Shown one piece after another: positions 1 to 8,640 of a DNA stretch of 64,000 bases (positions within the stretch are counted from its first letter, which is position 1; the number at the start of each line of letters is the position of its first letter). A program made the position numbers and the translations under genes. The notes under the pieces were generated by a model. That model saw nothing but the letters and a program-made list of their open reading frames with translations. It was not told the DNA's origin and did not search any database. This stretch comes from Larkinella insperata (GTDB lineage Bacteria; Bacteroidota; Bacteroidia; Cytophagales; Spirosomataceae), in NCBI RefSeq assembly GCF_026248825.1, contig NZ_CP110973.1:248001-312000 (forward strand). The letters run 5' to 3'.

Positions 1-891
1 ACCGCCGTTGCGATTGGAATGTATTACGTTCAGCAGCGCTCGATTTCGCTGGCTTTTACCCGTTTCATCCAGCCAATGGCCGTCGGCTTTCTGATTGTGG
101 CCGGTTACCGTATTGCCCGAAAAGTAATTCATAACCAGATGGGCCTGGTTCTGGCCATTATATCCGCCTTAACGGCTTACGCTTTCCCGTCGCCCTACAT
201 TACGCCCGTCGTGATTGTGGCGGGGGGGCTGACCACGGCTTTTTCGTACGAGAAGCAGATCATGATGGAAAAGACGCCCATCCGGATTCAATGGGCCAAC
301 TTTTTTCTGTGGCTGGGGGTGCTGATCGGTGCGGCTATTCTGGGGGCGGTTACGCAGTCGCTGCCCATCCGGATTTTCGAGAACTTTTACCGCAACGGCA
401 GTCTGGTGTTCGGGGGGGGGCAGGTGCTGACGCCCATGCTCTACAACGAGTTCGTCGAATTCAAACACTACCTCACCCGGCAGGAATTTCTGTCTGGTTT
501 GGCCATTGTGCAGGCAACGCCCGGCCCCACGTTTTCGTTTGCTTCCTACATTGGTGCTTTGTCCCTCCGCAGCGACGGCTGGAGCGGCCAGTTACTCGGC
601 GGTTTAATGGCCGCTGCGGGCATCTTTCTGCCCGGCACGTTTTTCATCTTCTTTGTTTACCGCTTCTGGAATCAATTGAAACGGTACCGCGCCGTGCGGG
701 CGTCGCTGGAGGGCATCAACGCAACCAGCACCGGCCTGACCATTGCCGCGGCTTTTTCACTTTTCCAGCCCATGTCGGACCAATGGCCGTCGGTTCTGGT
801 GGTGGTCGCGACTATTCTCCTCCTGGAATACTCCAAGATCCCGCCCTACATACTCATCATTTGCGGACTCTTCATGGGTTTTCTGCTCTAG
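1..891 (+). CDS. chrA: Chromate transporter ChrA, 5'-truncated by the window edge
   Basis: Inner-membrane transporter of the CHR family, whose studied members export chromate. The frame is open from base 1, so the start lies upstream; the Met at base 19 is internal. About 296 residues are visible, against roughly 380-400 for full two-domain ChrA. The end of the first CHR domain and all of the second are present: FGGGQVLTPML and QATPGPTFSFASYIGA are hallmark motifs of the second domain, separated and followed by hydrophobic helices. It ends 59 bases before an oxidoreductase gene on the same strand, and the two could be co-transcribed. Family assignment is firm; the actual substrate is not shown by sequence. 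Confidence 0.9.
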   Translation, partial: TAVAIGMYYVQQRSISLAFTRFIQPMAVGFLIVAGYRIARKVIHNQMGLVLAIISALTAYAFPSPYITPVVIVAGGLTTAFSYEKQIMMEKTPIRIQWANFFLWLGVLIGAAILGAVTQSLPIRIFENFYRNGSLVFGGGQVLTPMLYNEFVEFKHYLTRQEFLSGLAIVQATPGPTFSFASYIGALSLRSDGWSGQLLGGLMAAAGIFLPGTFFIFFVYRFWNQLKRYRAVRASLEGINATSTGLTIAAAFSLFQPMSDQWPSVLVVVATILLLEYSKIPPYILIICGLFMGFLL

Positions 892-950
892 AGCAAACAA
901 TGCCTTTCAACGGTCGGTTGCATCCGTAGCGCATTATCAACTCTACGTTT

Positions 951-2342
951 ATGAAGCAACTGGATCAGTTTATTGAGTGGGTACAAGGCCGTGTCCCCGA
1001 AGAAGTCTCGCGTCAACAATTTTTACAGTGGGCCGGACGGGGCATTACCGCCGGGGTTGTTGGCAGTTTAGCCGCTGCCTGCCGCACCGGGCGATCACCG
1101 GGTGGTTCCCAATCGACGGTCTACACGTCATCCGATGGTACGCGCGTACCGTCCTCTCCCTGGCAAACCCCGCCCGCCAAAGTTCCCGGCAGCCCGGAGG
1201 AACCCATTCAACTGGAAGAATGGAAAGCCAAAACCGAGAAAGAAACCGACACACCGGCACCGTTACCCAACGATCAGCGCGTGGGATACGCCATTGTGGG
1301 TCTGGGTCATTTGTCGCTGGATGAACTTCTACCGGCGTTTGCTGAAAGCAAAAAATCAAAGGTGGTGGCGCTGGTCAGCGGAAGTTCGGAAAAAATGCGA
1401 AAAGTGGCGCAACAGTACGGGATTAAGCCAGAAAGTTGTTACAGCTACCAGGATTACGACAAGTTAAAGGATAATAAAGAAGTACAGGCCGTTTACATTG
1501 TTCTGCCCAACTCCATGCACGCGGAGTACACCATTCGGGGGGCGCAGGCCGGCAAACACATTCTTTGCGAAAAACCGATGGCCAATTCGGTGCAGGAATG
1601 CCAGGCCATGATCGATGCCTGCAAGAAAGCCGACCGGAAACTAATGGTGGCCTACCGGATTCAGTACGAACCAAACAACCGCATGATCCGGCAAATGGTG
1701 CAGGATCGGAAGTACGGTACGGTAAAATTTATCGAAGCCGTCAACAATCAGAACTCGGCTAACCCGCAGCACTGGCGGCACATCAAGGCGCTGGCGGGCG
1801 GTGGTGCGCTGCCCGACATTGGTCTGTACTGCCTGAACACGATCCGTTACCTGCTGGGAGAAGAACCCACTGAGGTATTTGGCTACCAGTACAGTACTCC
1901 CGGCGACCCGCGGTTCCGGGAGGTGGAAGAACTCATGTCGTGGCAGATGAAATTTCCGAGTGGCGTCTATGCCAACTGCGCCACCCACTACGGTGTTCAC
2001 GAAGCCCGGCGGTACCGGGTTTACGGCGAGCGGGGCTGGATGGAGTTGTCCCCGGCTTTCCCGTACAAGGGCATCCAAATGCAGACCTCTTACGCCGAAG
2101 GTAAAATTGAGCATACCGAACAGCCCAAATTGACGGAGAAAAACCAGTTCGCCACCGAAATGGATCATTTCTCGGAATGTATCATGCAGAATAAACAACC
2201 GTTCACCCCCGGCGAAGAAGGCTTGCAGGATCAGCGAATTATGGAAGCCATTTACCAGTCGGCGCGGGAAGGCAAGCCGGTGAAACTGCCGGAAATCAAG
2301 ACAAAAGATACCTTCCGGGGGCCCATGCCGAAGGAAGCTTGA
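951..2342 (+). CDS. Gfo/Idh/MocA family oxidoreductase with export signal
   Basis: NAD(P)-dependent sugar oxidoreductase of the glucose-fructose oxidoreductase type, 463 residues. An N-terminal segment SRQQFLQWAG followed by a hydrophobic stretch ending LAAAC resembles a degenerate Tat or lipoprotein signal, with the second Arg of the Tat pair replaced by Gln. A Ser/Pro-rich linker (about residues 45-100) leads to the Rossmann domain (VGYAIVGLGHLSLDELL near residue 111), the family motif CEKPM (about 205-209), and the C-terminal domain with GGGALPDIGLYCLNTIRYLLG. Such exported or lipid-anchored GFO enzymes are common in Bacteroidota and act on sugars or cyclitols in the periplasm. The substrate cannot be read from sequence. 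It ends at a strong shared terminator. Confidence 0.88.
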   Translation: MKQLDQFIEWVQGRVPEEVSRQQFLQWAGRGITAGVVGSLAAACRTGRSPGGSQSTVYTSSDGTRVPSSPWQTPPAKVPGSPEEPIQLEEWKAKTEKETDTPAPLPNDQRVGYAIVGLGHLSLDELLPAFAESKKSKVVALVSGSSEKMRKVAQQYGIKPESCYSYQDYDKLKDNKEVQAVYIVLPNSMHAEYTIRGAQAGKHILCEKPMANSVQECQAMIDACKKADRKLMVAYRIQYEPNNRMIRQMVQDRKYGTVKFIEAVNNQNSANPQHWRHIKALAGGGALPDIGLYCLNTIRYLLGEEPTEVFGYQYSTPGDPRFREVEELMSWQMKFPSGVYANCATHYGVHEARRYRVYGERGWMELSPAFPYKGIQMQTSYAEGKIEHTEQPKLTEKNQFATEMDHFSECIMQNKQPFTPGEEGLQDQRIMEAIYQSAREGKPVKLPEIKTKDTFRGPMPKEA

Positions 2343-2344
2343 CG

Positions 2345-2381
2345 AAAAACCCTGATAGAGCCAGAAGCTATCAGGGTTTTT
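2345..2381. terminator. Bidirectional intrinsic terminator between convergent genes
   Basis: A perfect 14-bp stem, AAAAACCCTGATAG (2345-2358) with CTATCAGGGTTTTT (2368-2381), and a 9-base loop. A-run on one side and T-run on the other make it work for both the oxidoreductase (+) and the ABC transporter (-), whose stop codon begins two bases away. Confidence 0.9.
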
Positions 2382-2382
2382 C

Positions 2383-4242
2383 TTATTGATACCCCCGCGC
2401 CTGCAACTGAAACAGTTCGGCATACCGTCCGTCCTTTTCCAGCAATTCGCTGTGGCTGCCGATTTCCAGTAATTGACCGCCTTCCAGCACCAGAATCCGG
2501 TCGGCCATGCGAACCGTTGAGAAACGGTGGGAAATGATAACGGCGGTTTTGCCTTCGGTTAGCCGGGCAAACCGCTGGAAAACCTCATACTCGGCGCGGG
2601 CATCCAGCGCTGCGGTCGGTTCGTCAAGAATCAGCACCTGCGCGTCGCGCATATAGGCCCGGCCCAGGGCCACTTTCTGCCACTCTCCGCCCGACAGTTC
2701 CACGCCTTTGCCGAAGCTACGACCCAGCTGCTGTTCGTACCCGCCCGGCAATTTGGCGATGACGGTATCGGCCAGACTCCGCTGGGCGGAAGTTTCGATG
2801 CGGGGCTGGTTGGTCCGCTCGTCGATGTCACCCACGGCGATGTTGACGCCCGCCGACATCTTGAAGCGAACGTAGTCCTGAAAAATAACGCTGACGTTCC
2901 GGCGCAGGTCGAGCAGATCATAGTCGCGCAGGTCCCGGCCATCGAGCAGAATCCGGCCTTCCACCGGATCGTAAAGCCGGGCCAGCAGTTTGACCAATGT
3001 GGTTTTTCCGGCACCGTTCTCGCCCACCAGCGCCAGTTTCTCTCCCGGTTTGAGAATAAAACTCAGGTTGCGCAACGCCCAGCGTTCGGAGTTGGTGTAT
3101 TTGAAACCCACGTTTTCAAACACAAACCCCTGTTGAATTTCTTTGGGAAACGGCAGCGGTTGGGTGGTCGAGTGAATCAGCGGCTTAATTTCAAAGAAGT
3201 CAAACAAATCCTGCAAATAAACCGCTTCCTGGGTCAAACTACTGAATTGCAGCAGAATGCCTTCCATCGACGAACGCAGTTGCCGGAACGATCCCGCCAA
3301 AAAGGTCAGGTCACCGATGGAGATGGTCCCGTTTACCGCCCGCGCCACAATCCAGACGTAAGCACCGTAGTAACCGGCCGTACCAATCACCGTCAGGATG
3401 GTTCCCCAACCTGCCCGGCGAATGGCCAGTGCCCGGTTTTTCAGGTAGTATTCCCACGATAAACTGCGGAAGCGTTCGATCAGGAAGTTCGACAGGCCAA
3501 AAATCTTGACCTCTTTGGCGGTTTCGTCGCTGGCCCCCACAAACCGCAGGTAGTCGAGTTCGCGCCGTTCGGGAGTCCAGCTCCGCGACAGGGAGTAACT
3601 TTTCTGGTTGAAATAGTTGTCACCGACGAACGCCGGAATAACGGCCAGCAGCAGCAAAACCAACAACCACGGATTGTACACGGCCAGACCAGCCGCCAGA
3701 AAACCGATGGAGATCAGTTCCTGCACCTGCCCGAAAACACCCGACAGCAAAAATGACCGGCCCGTTGTCTGGCGCCGGGCGCGTTCGAGTTTGTCGTAAA
3801 ACGTCGCGTCCTCAAATTGTTCCAGGTCCAGGGTGGCCGCGTGTTCCATGAGCCGAACGGACGTTTGGTTGGTTACCAAGTCGCCCAGCAGCCCGTCGAT
3901 CAAACTGGTCAGTCGTCCGAGGGCCGTCGCCAAAACAGCCAGGGCAAATTCAGCCGCTACCAGCGTCCAGATCCAGGATGTATCCGCGTCGGTTTGGCCC
4001 GCCAACCGGATCACCTCGTCAATGATCAGCTTACCAATGTACAGCGTCAGAGCTGGTAAGGACGCCCGTACCAGCCGAACGGCAGCATTGCCTAAAAACA
4101 AAGAGGGAGATGCCTGCCAGATCATCCTGAAAAAACCGGGCAGGTTTCGGAGAGCCGCAAAACGGTCTTTCCACGAAAGTTCTGATTTTTCCTGCCCGTT
4201 GGTTATGCGACCGGGAAAGTCAGGTACTGGAGTTTTTGCCAT
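2383..4242 (-). CDS. ABC exporter, fused permease and ATPase
   Basis: Half-size type IV ABC exporter of 619 residues that would work as a dimer in the inner membrane. The N-terminal half holds transmembrane helices (for example LFLGNAAVRLVRASLPALTL and LAVYNPWLLVLLLLAVIPAFVG). The C-terminal ATPase has Walker A GENGAGKTT (about 404-412), signature LSGGEWQ (about 514-520), Walker B VLILDEPTAALD (about 535-546) and the switch His in ISHR (about 570). Substrates of this family range from lipids to peptides and drugs, and nothing nearby points to one. It stands alone on its strand, converging with the oxidoreductase at a shared terminator. Confidence 0.9.
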   Translation of the reverse strand: MAKTPVPDFPGRITNGQEKSELSWKDRFAALRNLPGFFRMIWQASPSLFLGNAAVRLVRASLPALTLYIGKLIIDEVIRLAGQTDADTSWIWTLVAAEFALAVLATALGRLTSLIDGLLGDLVTNQTSVRLMEHAATLDLEQFEDATFYDKLERARRQTTGRSFLLSGVFGQVQELISIGFLAAGLAVYNPWLLVLLLLAVIPAFVGDNYFNQKSYSLSRSWTPERRELDYLRFVGASDETAKEVKIFGLSNFLIERFRSLSWEYYLKNRALAIRRAGWGTILTVIGTAGYYGAYVWIVARAVNGTISIGDLTFLAGSFRQLRSSMEGILLQFSSLTQEAVYLQDLFDFFEIKPLIHSTTQPLPFPKEIQQGFVFENVGFKYTNSERWALRNLSFILKPGEKLALVGENGAGKTTLVKLLARLYDPVEGRILLDGRDLRDYDLLDLRRNVSVIFQDYVRFKMSAGVNIAVGDIDERTNQPRIETSAQRSLADTVIAKLPGGYEQQLGRSFGKGVELSGGEWQKVALGRAYMRDAQVLILDEPTAALDARAEYEVFQRFARLTEGKTAVIISHRFSTVRMADRILVLEGGQLLEIGSHSELLEKDGRYAELFQLQARGYQ

Positions 4243-4738
4243 ACTTTACATACACATGCCGTGCAGTTTTGGTTCTGCCTCCGCCCCGTCGATCTTCCGG
4301 TAGTATTCTGAGGGTGATGCTGTTGAAGAAACAACGCGGGATGAAGCCTGATTTAAACTTTTGCATACGGTCGTGTTGAGATTGCGCGCCCACTCCCTCT
4401 AAAATCTAGTTGCTATTCAATTCAGAAAAAGACATCTTTGCCCGGTCATGCTTCGAGGATGAAGGCCGTCACCTTGGCACGATGGATTACCTGCCGCGGC
4501 CGATGAACCGGAGGGCCAGCAAGGTCATTGACCGCGGGATTGTGCAGAAACCTAAAGATATTTCCCTGGCGGAGCAACTACTGCGGGGCCCGGATGCAGA
4601 TTGCCAAACGGCGTGTCTTCTTGACAGTTTTCCGCAGCTCGGTCAGTGGCCGGACCGCTCGTCGACTGATACCATAACCCCTACTCCTATTCACCCACCT
4701 GTTTATCAAAACATCCATCTTTCACTCTACTCCCAACC
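4243..4738. other. Gene-poor 496-bp divergent spacer
   Basis: This stretch separates the divergent ABC exporter and iron-permease-family genes and must carry both promoters. An open frame from 4410 to 4742 (110 codons, plus strand) runs through it, but the product (Pro/Arg-rich, ending LSLYSQP) resembles no family I know, has no start signal and overlaps the next gene by four bases. It may be chance or a decayed gene. No clear TAnnTTTG promoter box was found. Confidence 0.4.
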
Positions 4739-5212
4739 ATGAACAAGAAGGGATTTGCGGCTTATTTCGAACACTTTTCAACCGCCGTTACCAAAGCCAC
4801 CGGCAGCTCTACGGCTTTTTTGCTGGCCTTATTAACCATCCTTGTGTGGCTGGTCACCGGCCCGGTCTTTCACTATTCCGACACCTGGCAATTGATTATC
4901 AACACGGGTACTACGATTGTCACGTTTTTGATGGTTTTTCTGATTCAGAAATCCCAGAATAAAGATTCGATGGCTATTCAGCTCAAAATGAACGAGTTGA
5001 TTGCGGCCCAGGACGGGGCTAGCAACCGGTTTCTGAACGTAGAAGATTTATCCGAAGAGGAACTTCGGACGTTACACCGCTACTTCACGGTATTGGTCGA
5101 GAAAGCGAAAAAGGATGTAAAAATTACCGCTTCACATTCGGTGGAAGAAGCCGAAGAACGCCATGAGGAAAAACTCGAAACCCAACAGAAAGGAAAGCCT
5201 CGCAAAAAATAA
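4739..5212 (+). CDS. Low-affinity iron permease family membrane protein
   Basis: A 157-residue protein matching the low-affinity iron permease family (Pfam Iron_permease, related by sequence to yeast Fet4). Two membrane segments are visible: STAFLLALLTILVWLVTGPVF (about 22-42) and the stretch around INTGTTIVTFLMVFLIQKSQN (about 54-74). The family signature FHYSDTWQLIINTGTTIVTF is clear, followed by KMNELIAAQDGA and an acidic, charged C-terminal tail ending in KPRKK. Bacterial members are single-repeat versions with unproven transport function, so the name shows homology rather than demonstrated iron uptake. The gene is a single unit; the start at 4739 fits the family N-terminus. Confidence 0.85.
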   Translation: MNKKGFAAYFEHFSTAVTKATGSSTAFLLALLTILVWLVTGPVFHYSDTWQLIINTGTTIVTFLMVFLIQKSQNKDSMAIQLKMNELIAAQDGASNRFLNVEDLSEEELRTLHRYFTVLVEKAKKDVKITASHSVEEAEERHEEKLETQQKGKPRKK

Positions 5213-5242
5213 ACAGGCAGACGCGCGGCTGCGTTTGTGAGC

Positions 5243-5262
5243 GGAATAAGCTAGCTTATTCC
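5243..5262. promoter_or_regulatory. 20-bp perfect palindrome upstream of the thioredoxin gene
   Basis: GGAATAAGCTAGCTTATTCC is a perfect palindrome 44 bases before the thioredoxin start. It could be an operator for a dimeric regulator. It could also be the terminator stem of the preceding iron-permease gene, but the bases after it are not a clean T-run. Function unproven. Confidence 0.4.
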
Positions 5263-5306
5263 GGGAATTTCTCTAATTTGCATGAGCATCAACTAAAGCT
5301 TTGACC

Positions 5307-6662
5307 ATGAAAAAATTAGTATTGGCGATTGTTTTCAGTCTGGCATTTTCGGTTACCTATGCCGACGAAACTACGGGTGTGAAGTTTTTTACGGGGAGCT
5401 GGAAAGAGGTGCTGGCAGAGGCTCAACGTCAGAACAAGCCAGTCTTCGTTGACATCTATACGACTTGGTGTGGTCCCTGCAAAAAGATGTCTAAAGAAGC
5501 GTTTCCGGATGCAAAAGTTGGTGATAAGTTCAACGCTCATTTTGTCAGCTACAAAATCGATGCGGAAAAAGGTGAAGGCATCGAGCTAGCCAGAAAATTC
5601 CGGGTTACGGCTTATCCTACCTCTCTTTTTGTCAGTACAAAAGGCGATTTGATCTACCGGGCCATTGGCTACGGTGGCATTGACGGGCTGCTGGCCGAAG
5701 CCGACAAGGCCATCGAAGCGGCTAAAGATCCCAAAACGCTTGCTGAATGGGAGAAGGAATTTGAAAGCGGCAAGCGGGATCCCGAATTTCTGACGACTTA
5801 CTTGAAAAAGCGGACCCTCTTGGGTGTACCCAGTGGTATGGTGCTGGATGAATACCTGAAAACTGTTCCGGAATCCCAGTGGACCACGCCCGAAAACCTG
5901 GAATTGCTGGCGGGCTCCGTGTCGTCGGCGGATTCCAAATCATTTGATATTTTGCTCGAGCAAGCTCCCAAATTGAGCGGTTCGGCAACGGGGCAGAACG
6001 CCATCATGAATATGCAGCAGGCTCTCCAGAACTCCTTGACTGAAGTCATTGCCAAAAACGATGAGCAGGGTCTGGAAAAGCTTATTGCTAAAAACGAAAA
6101 ACTGTCGGCCCTTTTCCGGCCGTTAACCCCGGAGATGAGCGAAGAAATGGCGCTGCAATTGCGAATGAATTTTTACCGGCAAACTAAAAATCCTGACAAG
6201 TACCGTCAACTGGCTGCTACTTACGCAGACACCAAACTGATGGTACAATCGCCGGAAGCCCTGCGCCAAAAAGACGAAGCCGGTTACAAACGTTTCGAAA
6301 CGTCGCAAAGCTTCCTACCGGATTCGGTTAAAAAAGGAGAAGACTTTCAGAAAATGGCGGCTTACATGAAGAAAGCGGAATCTTCGCAGGTGGCCATGAA
6401 ACTCAACAACATCGCCTGGTCTTATTACGAAACCCTCACCGACGCTAAGGCCCTCAACCAGGCGCTTGGCTGGTCGAAGCGATCGCTGGAACTGGATCCA
6501 TCGCCTATGCACATGGACACGTACGCGCATTTGCTGTATAAGCTGGGGCGCAAGAAGGAAGCCATCAAAACACAGGAGGAAGCCATCGCCAAAGAGAAAA
6601 CGCTGGGCAACGATCCCAAGCAGTATGAGGAAGCACTGGCAAAGATGAAGGTAAAACCGTAA
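5307..6662 (+). CDS. Secreted thioredoxin-fold protein with C-terminal TPR region
   Basis: Exported thiol-disulfide protein of 451 residues. MKKLVLAIVFSLAFSVTYA is a signal peptide, and the ATG at 5307 fits it better than the in-frame TTG two codons earlier. A thioredoxin domain follows with the redox motif W54-C-G-P-C58 and the cis-Pro loop TAYPTSLF. The remaining 300 residues are helical. Near the end, the segment around ALGWSKRSLELDPSPMHMDTYAHLLYKLGR looks like tetratricopeptide repeats. Similar proteins in Bacteroidota act in periplasmic disulfide reduction or cytochrome maturation, but the exact partner is unknown. It stands alone and is closed by its own terminator. Confidence 0.85.
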   Translation: MKKLVLAIVFSLAFSVTYADETTGVKFFTGSWKEVLAEAQRQNKPVFVDIYTTWCGPCKKMSKEAFPDAKVGDKFNAHFVSYKIDAEKGEGIELARKFRVTAYPTSLFVSTKGDLIYRAIGYGGIDGLLAEADKAIEAAKDPKTLAEWEKEFESGKRDPEFLTTYLKKRTLLGVPSGMVLDEYLKTVPESQWTTPENLELLAGSVSSADSKSFDILLEQAPKLSGSATGQNAIMNMQQALQNSLTEVIAKNDEQGLEKLIAKNEKLSALFRPLTPEMSEEMALQLRMNFYRQTKNPDKYRQLAATYADTKLMVQSPEALRQKDEAGYKRFETSQSFLPDSVKKGEDFQKMAAYMKKAESSQVAMKLNNIAWSYYETLTDAKALNQALGWSKRSLELDPSPMHMDTYAHLLYKLGRKKEAIKTQEEAIAKEKTLGNDPKQYEEALAKMKVKP

Positions 6663-6681
6663 AAGCGGCATCTACTAAAAA

Positions 6682-6711
6682 CAAAAACCCCGCCTTTAAG
6701 CGGGGTTTTTG
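6682..6711. terminator. Intrinsic terminator shared by convergent genes
   Basis: The stem CAAAAACCCCGC (6682-6693) pairs with GCGGGGTTTTTG (6700-6711) around a 6-base loop. It lies just after the thioredoxin gene and two bases from the stop of the convergent glycosyltransferase gene, so it can serve both. Confidence 0.9.
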
Positions 6712-6712
6712 T

Positions 6713-7585
6713 TTACAAAATTCTGTAGTTCCGATATTCCCCCAGGCGCCAGCCGGTCAGGTTTTCGATCCACTTTAGGAACCGGTTTTTGGCCGACAAT
6801 TTCTTTTGCCGAATATCGAAGTTAAACTGCCAGTCGATTCGATTGATGCGGGTTTGCATAACAGCCGGGTGCGTCTCTTCGAACAGAGCCAGCGAATCTA
6901 CGTGGCTATAATCAAACATCTGCAATTCCTGACGCGTTCTGTCCATCTGTTGGTCGGTGTGCCAGTACCGGCCGAAATTGCTCAGTTTTTCCACTTGTTT
7001 GTCAGGCGGTTTCACCCAGCCGTAATGATACATCGTTGCCTCGATAAGTTTTACATTTAGCTTGCGGTTATCCCGCGTGCGAAAGCCCTGCGCATCGCGG
7101 TAGGAAACTACGTTGTCCGTATTACGCACAATGCGAATCTCCCGGCGGTACCACCGGCGCGAATCGCCTACGTACCGGTATGAACCGTAAAAGTGCAGAT
7201 AGTGCAACAACAACCCTTCAACGGCCGAATCATCTTTGTAACGATGCATGGCCTCCTGAACGACAGGAAGGTATTGCTCGTGCAGCACTTCGTCGCCCTG
7301 GATATAAAACGCCCAATCCGAATCCGGGGCAACAGCGGCCAGCGCCTTGTCGGTTTCTACGGCCAGCACCCGACCACCCTGTCGCATTGTATCGTCCCAG
7401 ACGGTTTCTATAATTCGAATCTTCCCGGAGGGAATTGAGCGTATTAAATCCAGGGTATTGTCTTCCGAACGGCCCACCGCAATCACAAACTCATCACAAA
7501 GAGGTAAAACGGACTGGATCGCTTCAACGATCGGGTAATCGTACTTAATGGCATTTCGGATAAAACTAAACCCGGAAACTTTCAT
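6713..7585 (-). CDS. Family 2-like glycosyltransferase
   Basis: Cytoplasmic GT-A fold protein of 290 residues. The start at 7585 (MKVSGFSFIRNAIKYDYP) is preferred over an upstream Met because the longer version adds a Tyr-rich tail with no family match. The nucleotide-sugar-binding strand (CDEFVIAVGRSEDNT) and the acidic motif WAFYIQGDEVLHE, in the place of the usual DxD, are visible; a basic, aromatic C-terminal region follows. The family transfers sugars to glycans or lipids, but donor and acceptor are not evident. It is a single gene between an outer-membrane operon and a shared terminator. Confidence 0.8.
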   Translation of the reverse strand: MKVSGFSFIRNAIKYDYPIVEAIQSVLPLCDEFVIAVGRSEDNTLDLIRSIPSGKIRIIETVWDDTMRQGGRVLAVETDKALAAVAPDSDWAFYIQGDEVLHEQYLPVVQEAMHRYKDDSAVEGLLLHYLHFYGSYRYVGDSRRWYRREIRIVRNTDNVVSYRDAQGFRTRDNRKLNVKLIEATMYHYGWVKPPDKQVEKLSNFGRYWHTDQQMDRTRQELQMFDYSHVDSLALFEETHPAVMQTRINRIDWQFNFDIRQKKLSAKNRFLKWIENLTGWRLGEYRNYRIL

Positions 7586-7677
7586 AGCAAATCCGTTTGC
7601 GGTGTAATAGTAATAGGCATACAACGAGAGCTGAAGCAGCGTACGCCCCAACAGATAGCCAACGACTATCGATCGAC

Positions 7678-8601
7678 CTACCTGTATTGAAATTTGACTG
7701 GACTTGGCGTGTACCGGAACACTAATTCGTGAATGCTCTTTTGCAAATAGAAGGGATTTTCGACCTGCTGGCTGTTGTAAGTATACCCAACCCGGACACT
7801 GCTCGATAATTCGTATTCCGCCAGAGCCACGAAGTAATTCATAGTATTGATCAGGGTACTGTTGTTGGCCCGGTACGATAGACCCAATCCTAATTTTTCT
7901 TCAATCCAGAATTTCGCATTCAGATCAATACCGAGCGGATAACCGGTCTGGTGGTTCAGCAGAATGGAAGGCAAAAAATCGATGCTTTCACCAGCGTCGA
8001 TGCGGGTTCCCAGATTCACTAACAAAGGCCGTTGGTAGCGCTGGATCGGGATGCCCTGCAAGCCCGCCAACGTAATCGGGCGGCTAACCACTTCGGGCAT
8101 CGAAACTCCGGCCCAAAACCGTTCGGCTTCGTAGTAGACGCCAAGCCCCATACTGGGCATGGCCCGGTTGATGCTTGAAACACTATTAGGGTCATAAATG
8201 GGAATGACGTTGATACCACCGGAGGCTCCGAACGACAGTTTAGCCATCGACGGCAAGGTAATGCGGTAGGACAAACTTCCGTAAACACCGGTGGCCGAAT
8301 AAAATCCCATGCGGTCGTTTAGCGCCTGAAGACCGATGCCGACTTTCCCGCCAGCCACGGCGCCATCCGCTCCGAAACTCTGGGTGATGCCGATCCCCGG
8401 CCCCCGCAGGCTAAACCACTTCCGGCGAAAAATAGCCGTCATGGTCAGGTTTTCGCGGCTTCCCGTATAAGCCGGATTGATGGTTAACGGGTTAGACAAG
8501 TATTGCGCATAGAGCACTTCGCGCTGGGCCCACACGGTTTGGCTTCCGGCTACCAACAAGGTTGCAATGCAGGCGATCTTCCAGACAAGTTGTCGAATCA
8601 T
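7678..8601 (-). CDS. PorP/SprF family outer-membrane protein, second copy
   Basis: A 307-residue beta-barrel of the type IX secretion PorP/SprF family. It has a signal peptide ending VWAQ, then the family opening YAQYLSNPLTINPAYTGSRENLTMTAIFRRKW, glycine-rich amphipathic strands and a C-terminal barrel strand ending SPVKFQYR. SprF-type proteins pair with individual type B cargo and help them reach or attach to the surface. It is the last gene of the adhesin operon, 39 bases after the OmpA-family gene. It is only moderately similar to the copy at 11099-12088, so the two are diverged paralogues rather than a recent duplication. Confidence 0.9.
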   Translation of the reverse strand: MIRQLVWKIACIATLLVAGSQTVWAQREVLYAQYLSNPLTINPAYTGSRENLTMTAIFRRKWFSLRGPGIGITQSFGADGAVAGGKVGIGLQALNDRMGFYSATGVYGSLSYRITLPSMAKLSFGASGGINVIPIYDPNSVSSINRAMPSMGLGVYYEAERFWAGVSMPEVVSRPITLAGLQGIPIQRYQRPLLVNLGTRIDAGESIDFLPSILLNHQTGYPLGIDLNAKFWIEEKLGLGLSYRANNSTLINTMNYFVALAEYELSSSVRVGYTYNSQQVENPFYLQKSIHELVFRYTPSPVKFQYR

Positions 8602-8640
8602 TCACAAGGAGAGTTGAGTCTACGAAGGTACAAAGAAAGC

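Noticed and set aside
4410..4742. A 110-codon plus-strand frame as a real gene
   Set aside because: No start signal or family match, and it overlaps the iron-permease gene. It is listed only as part of the spacer.
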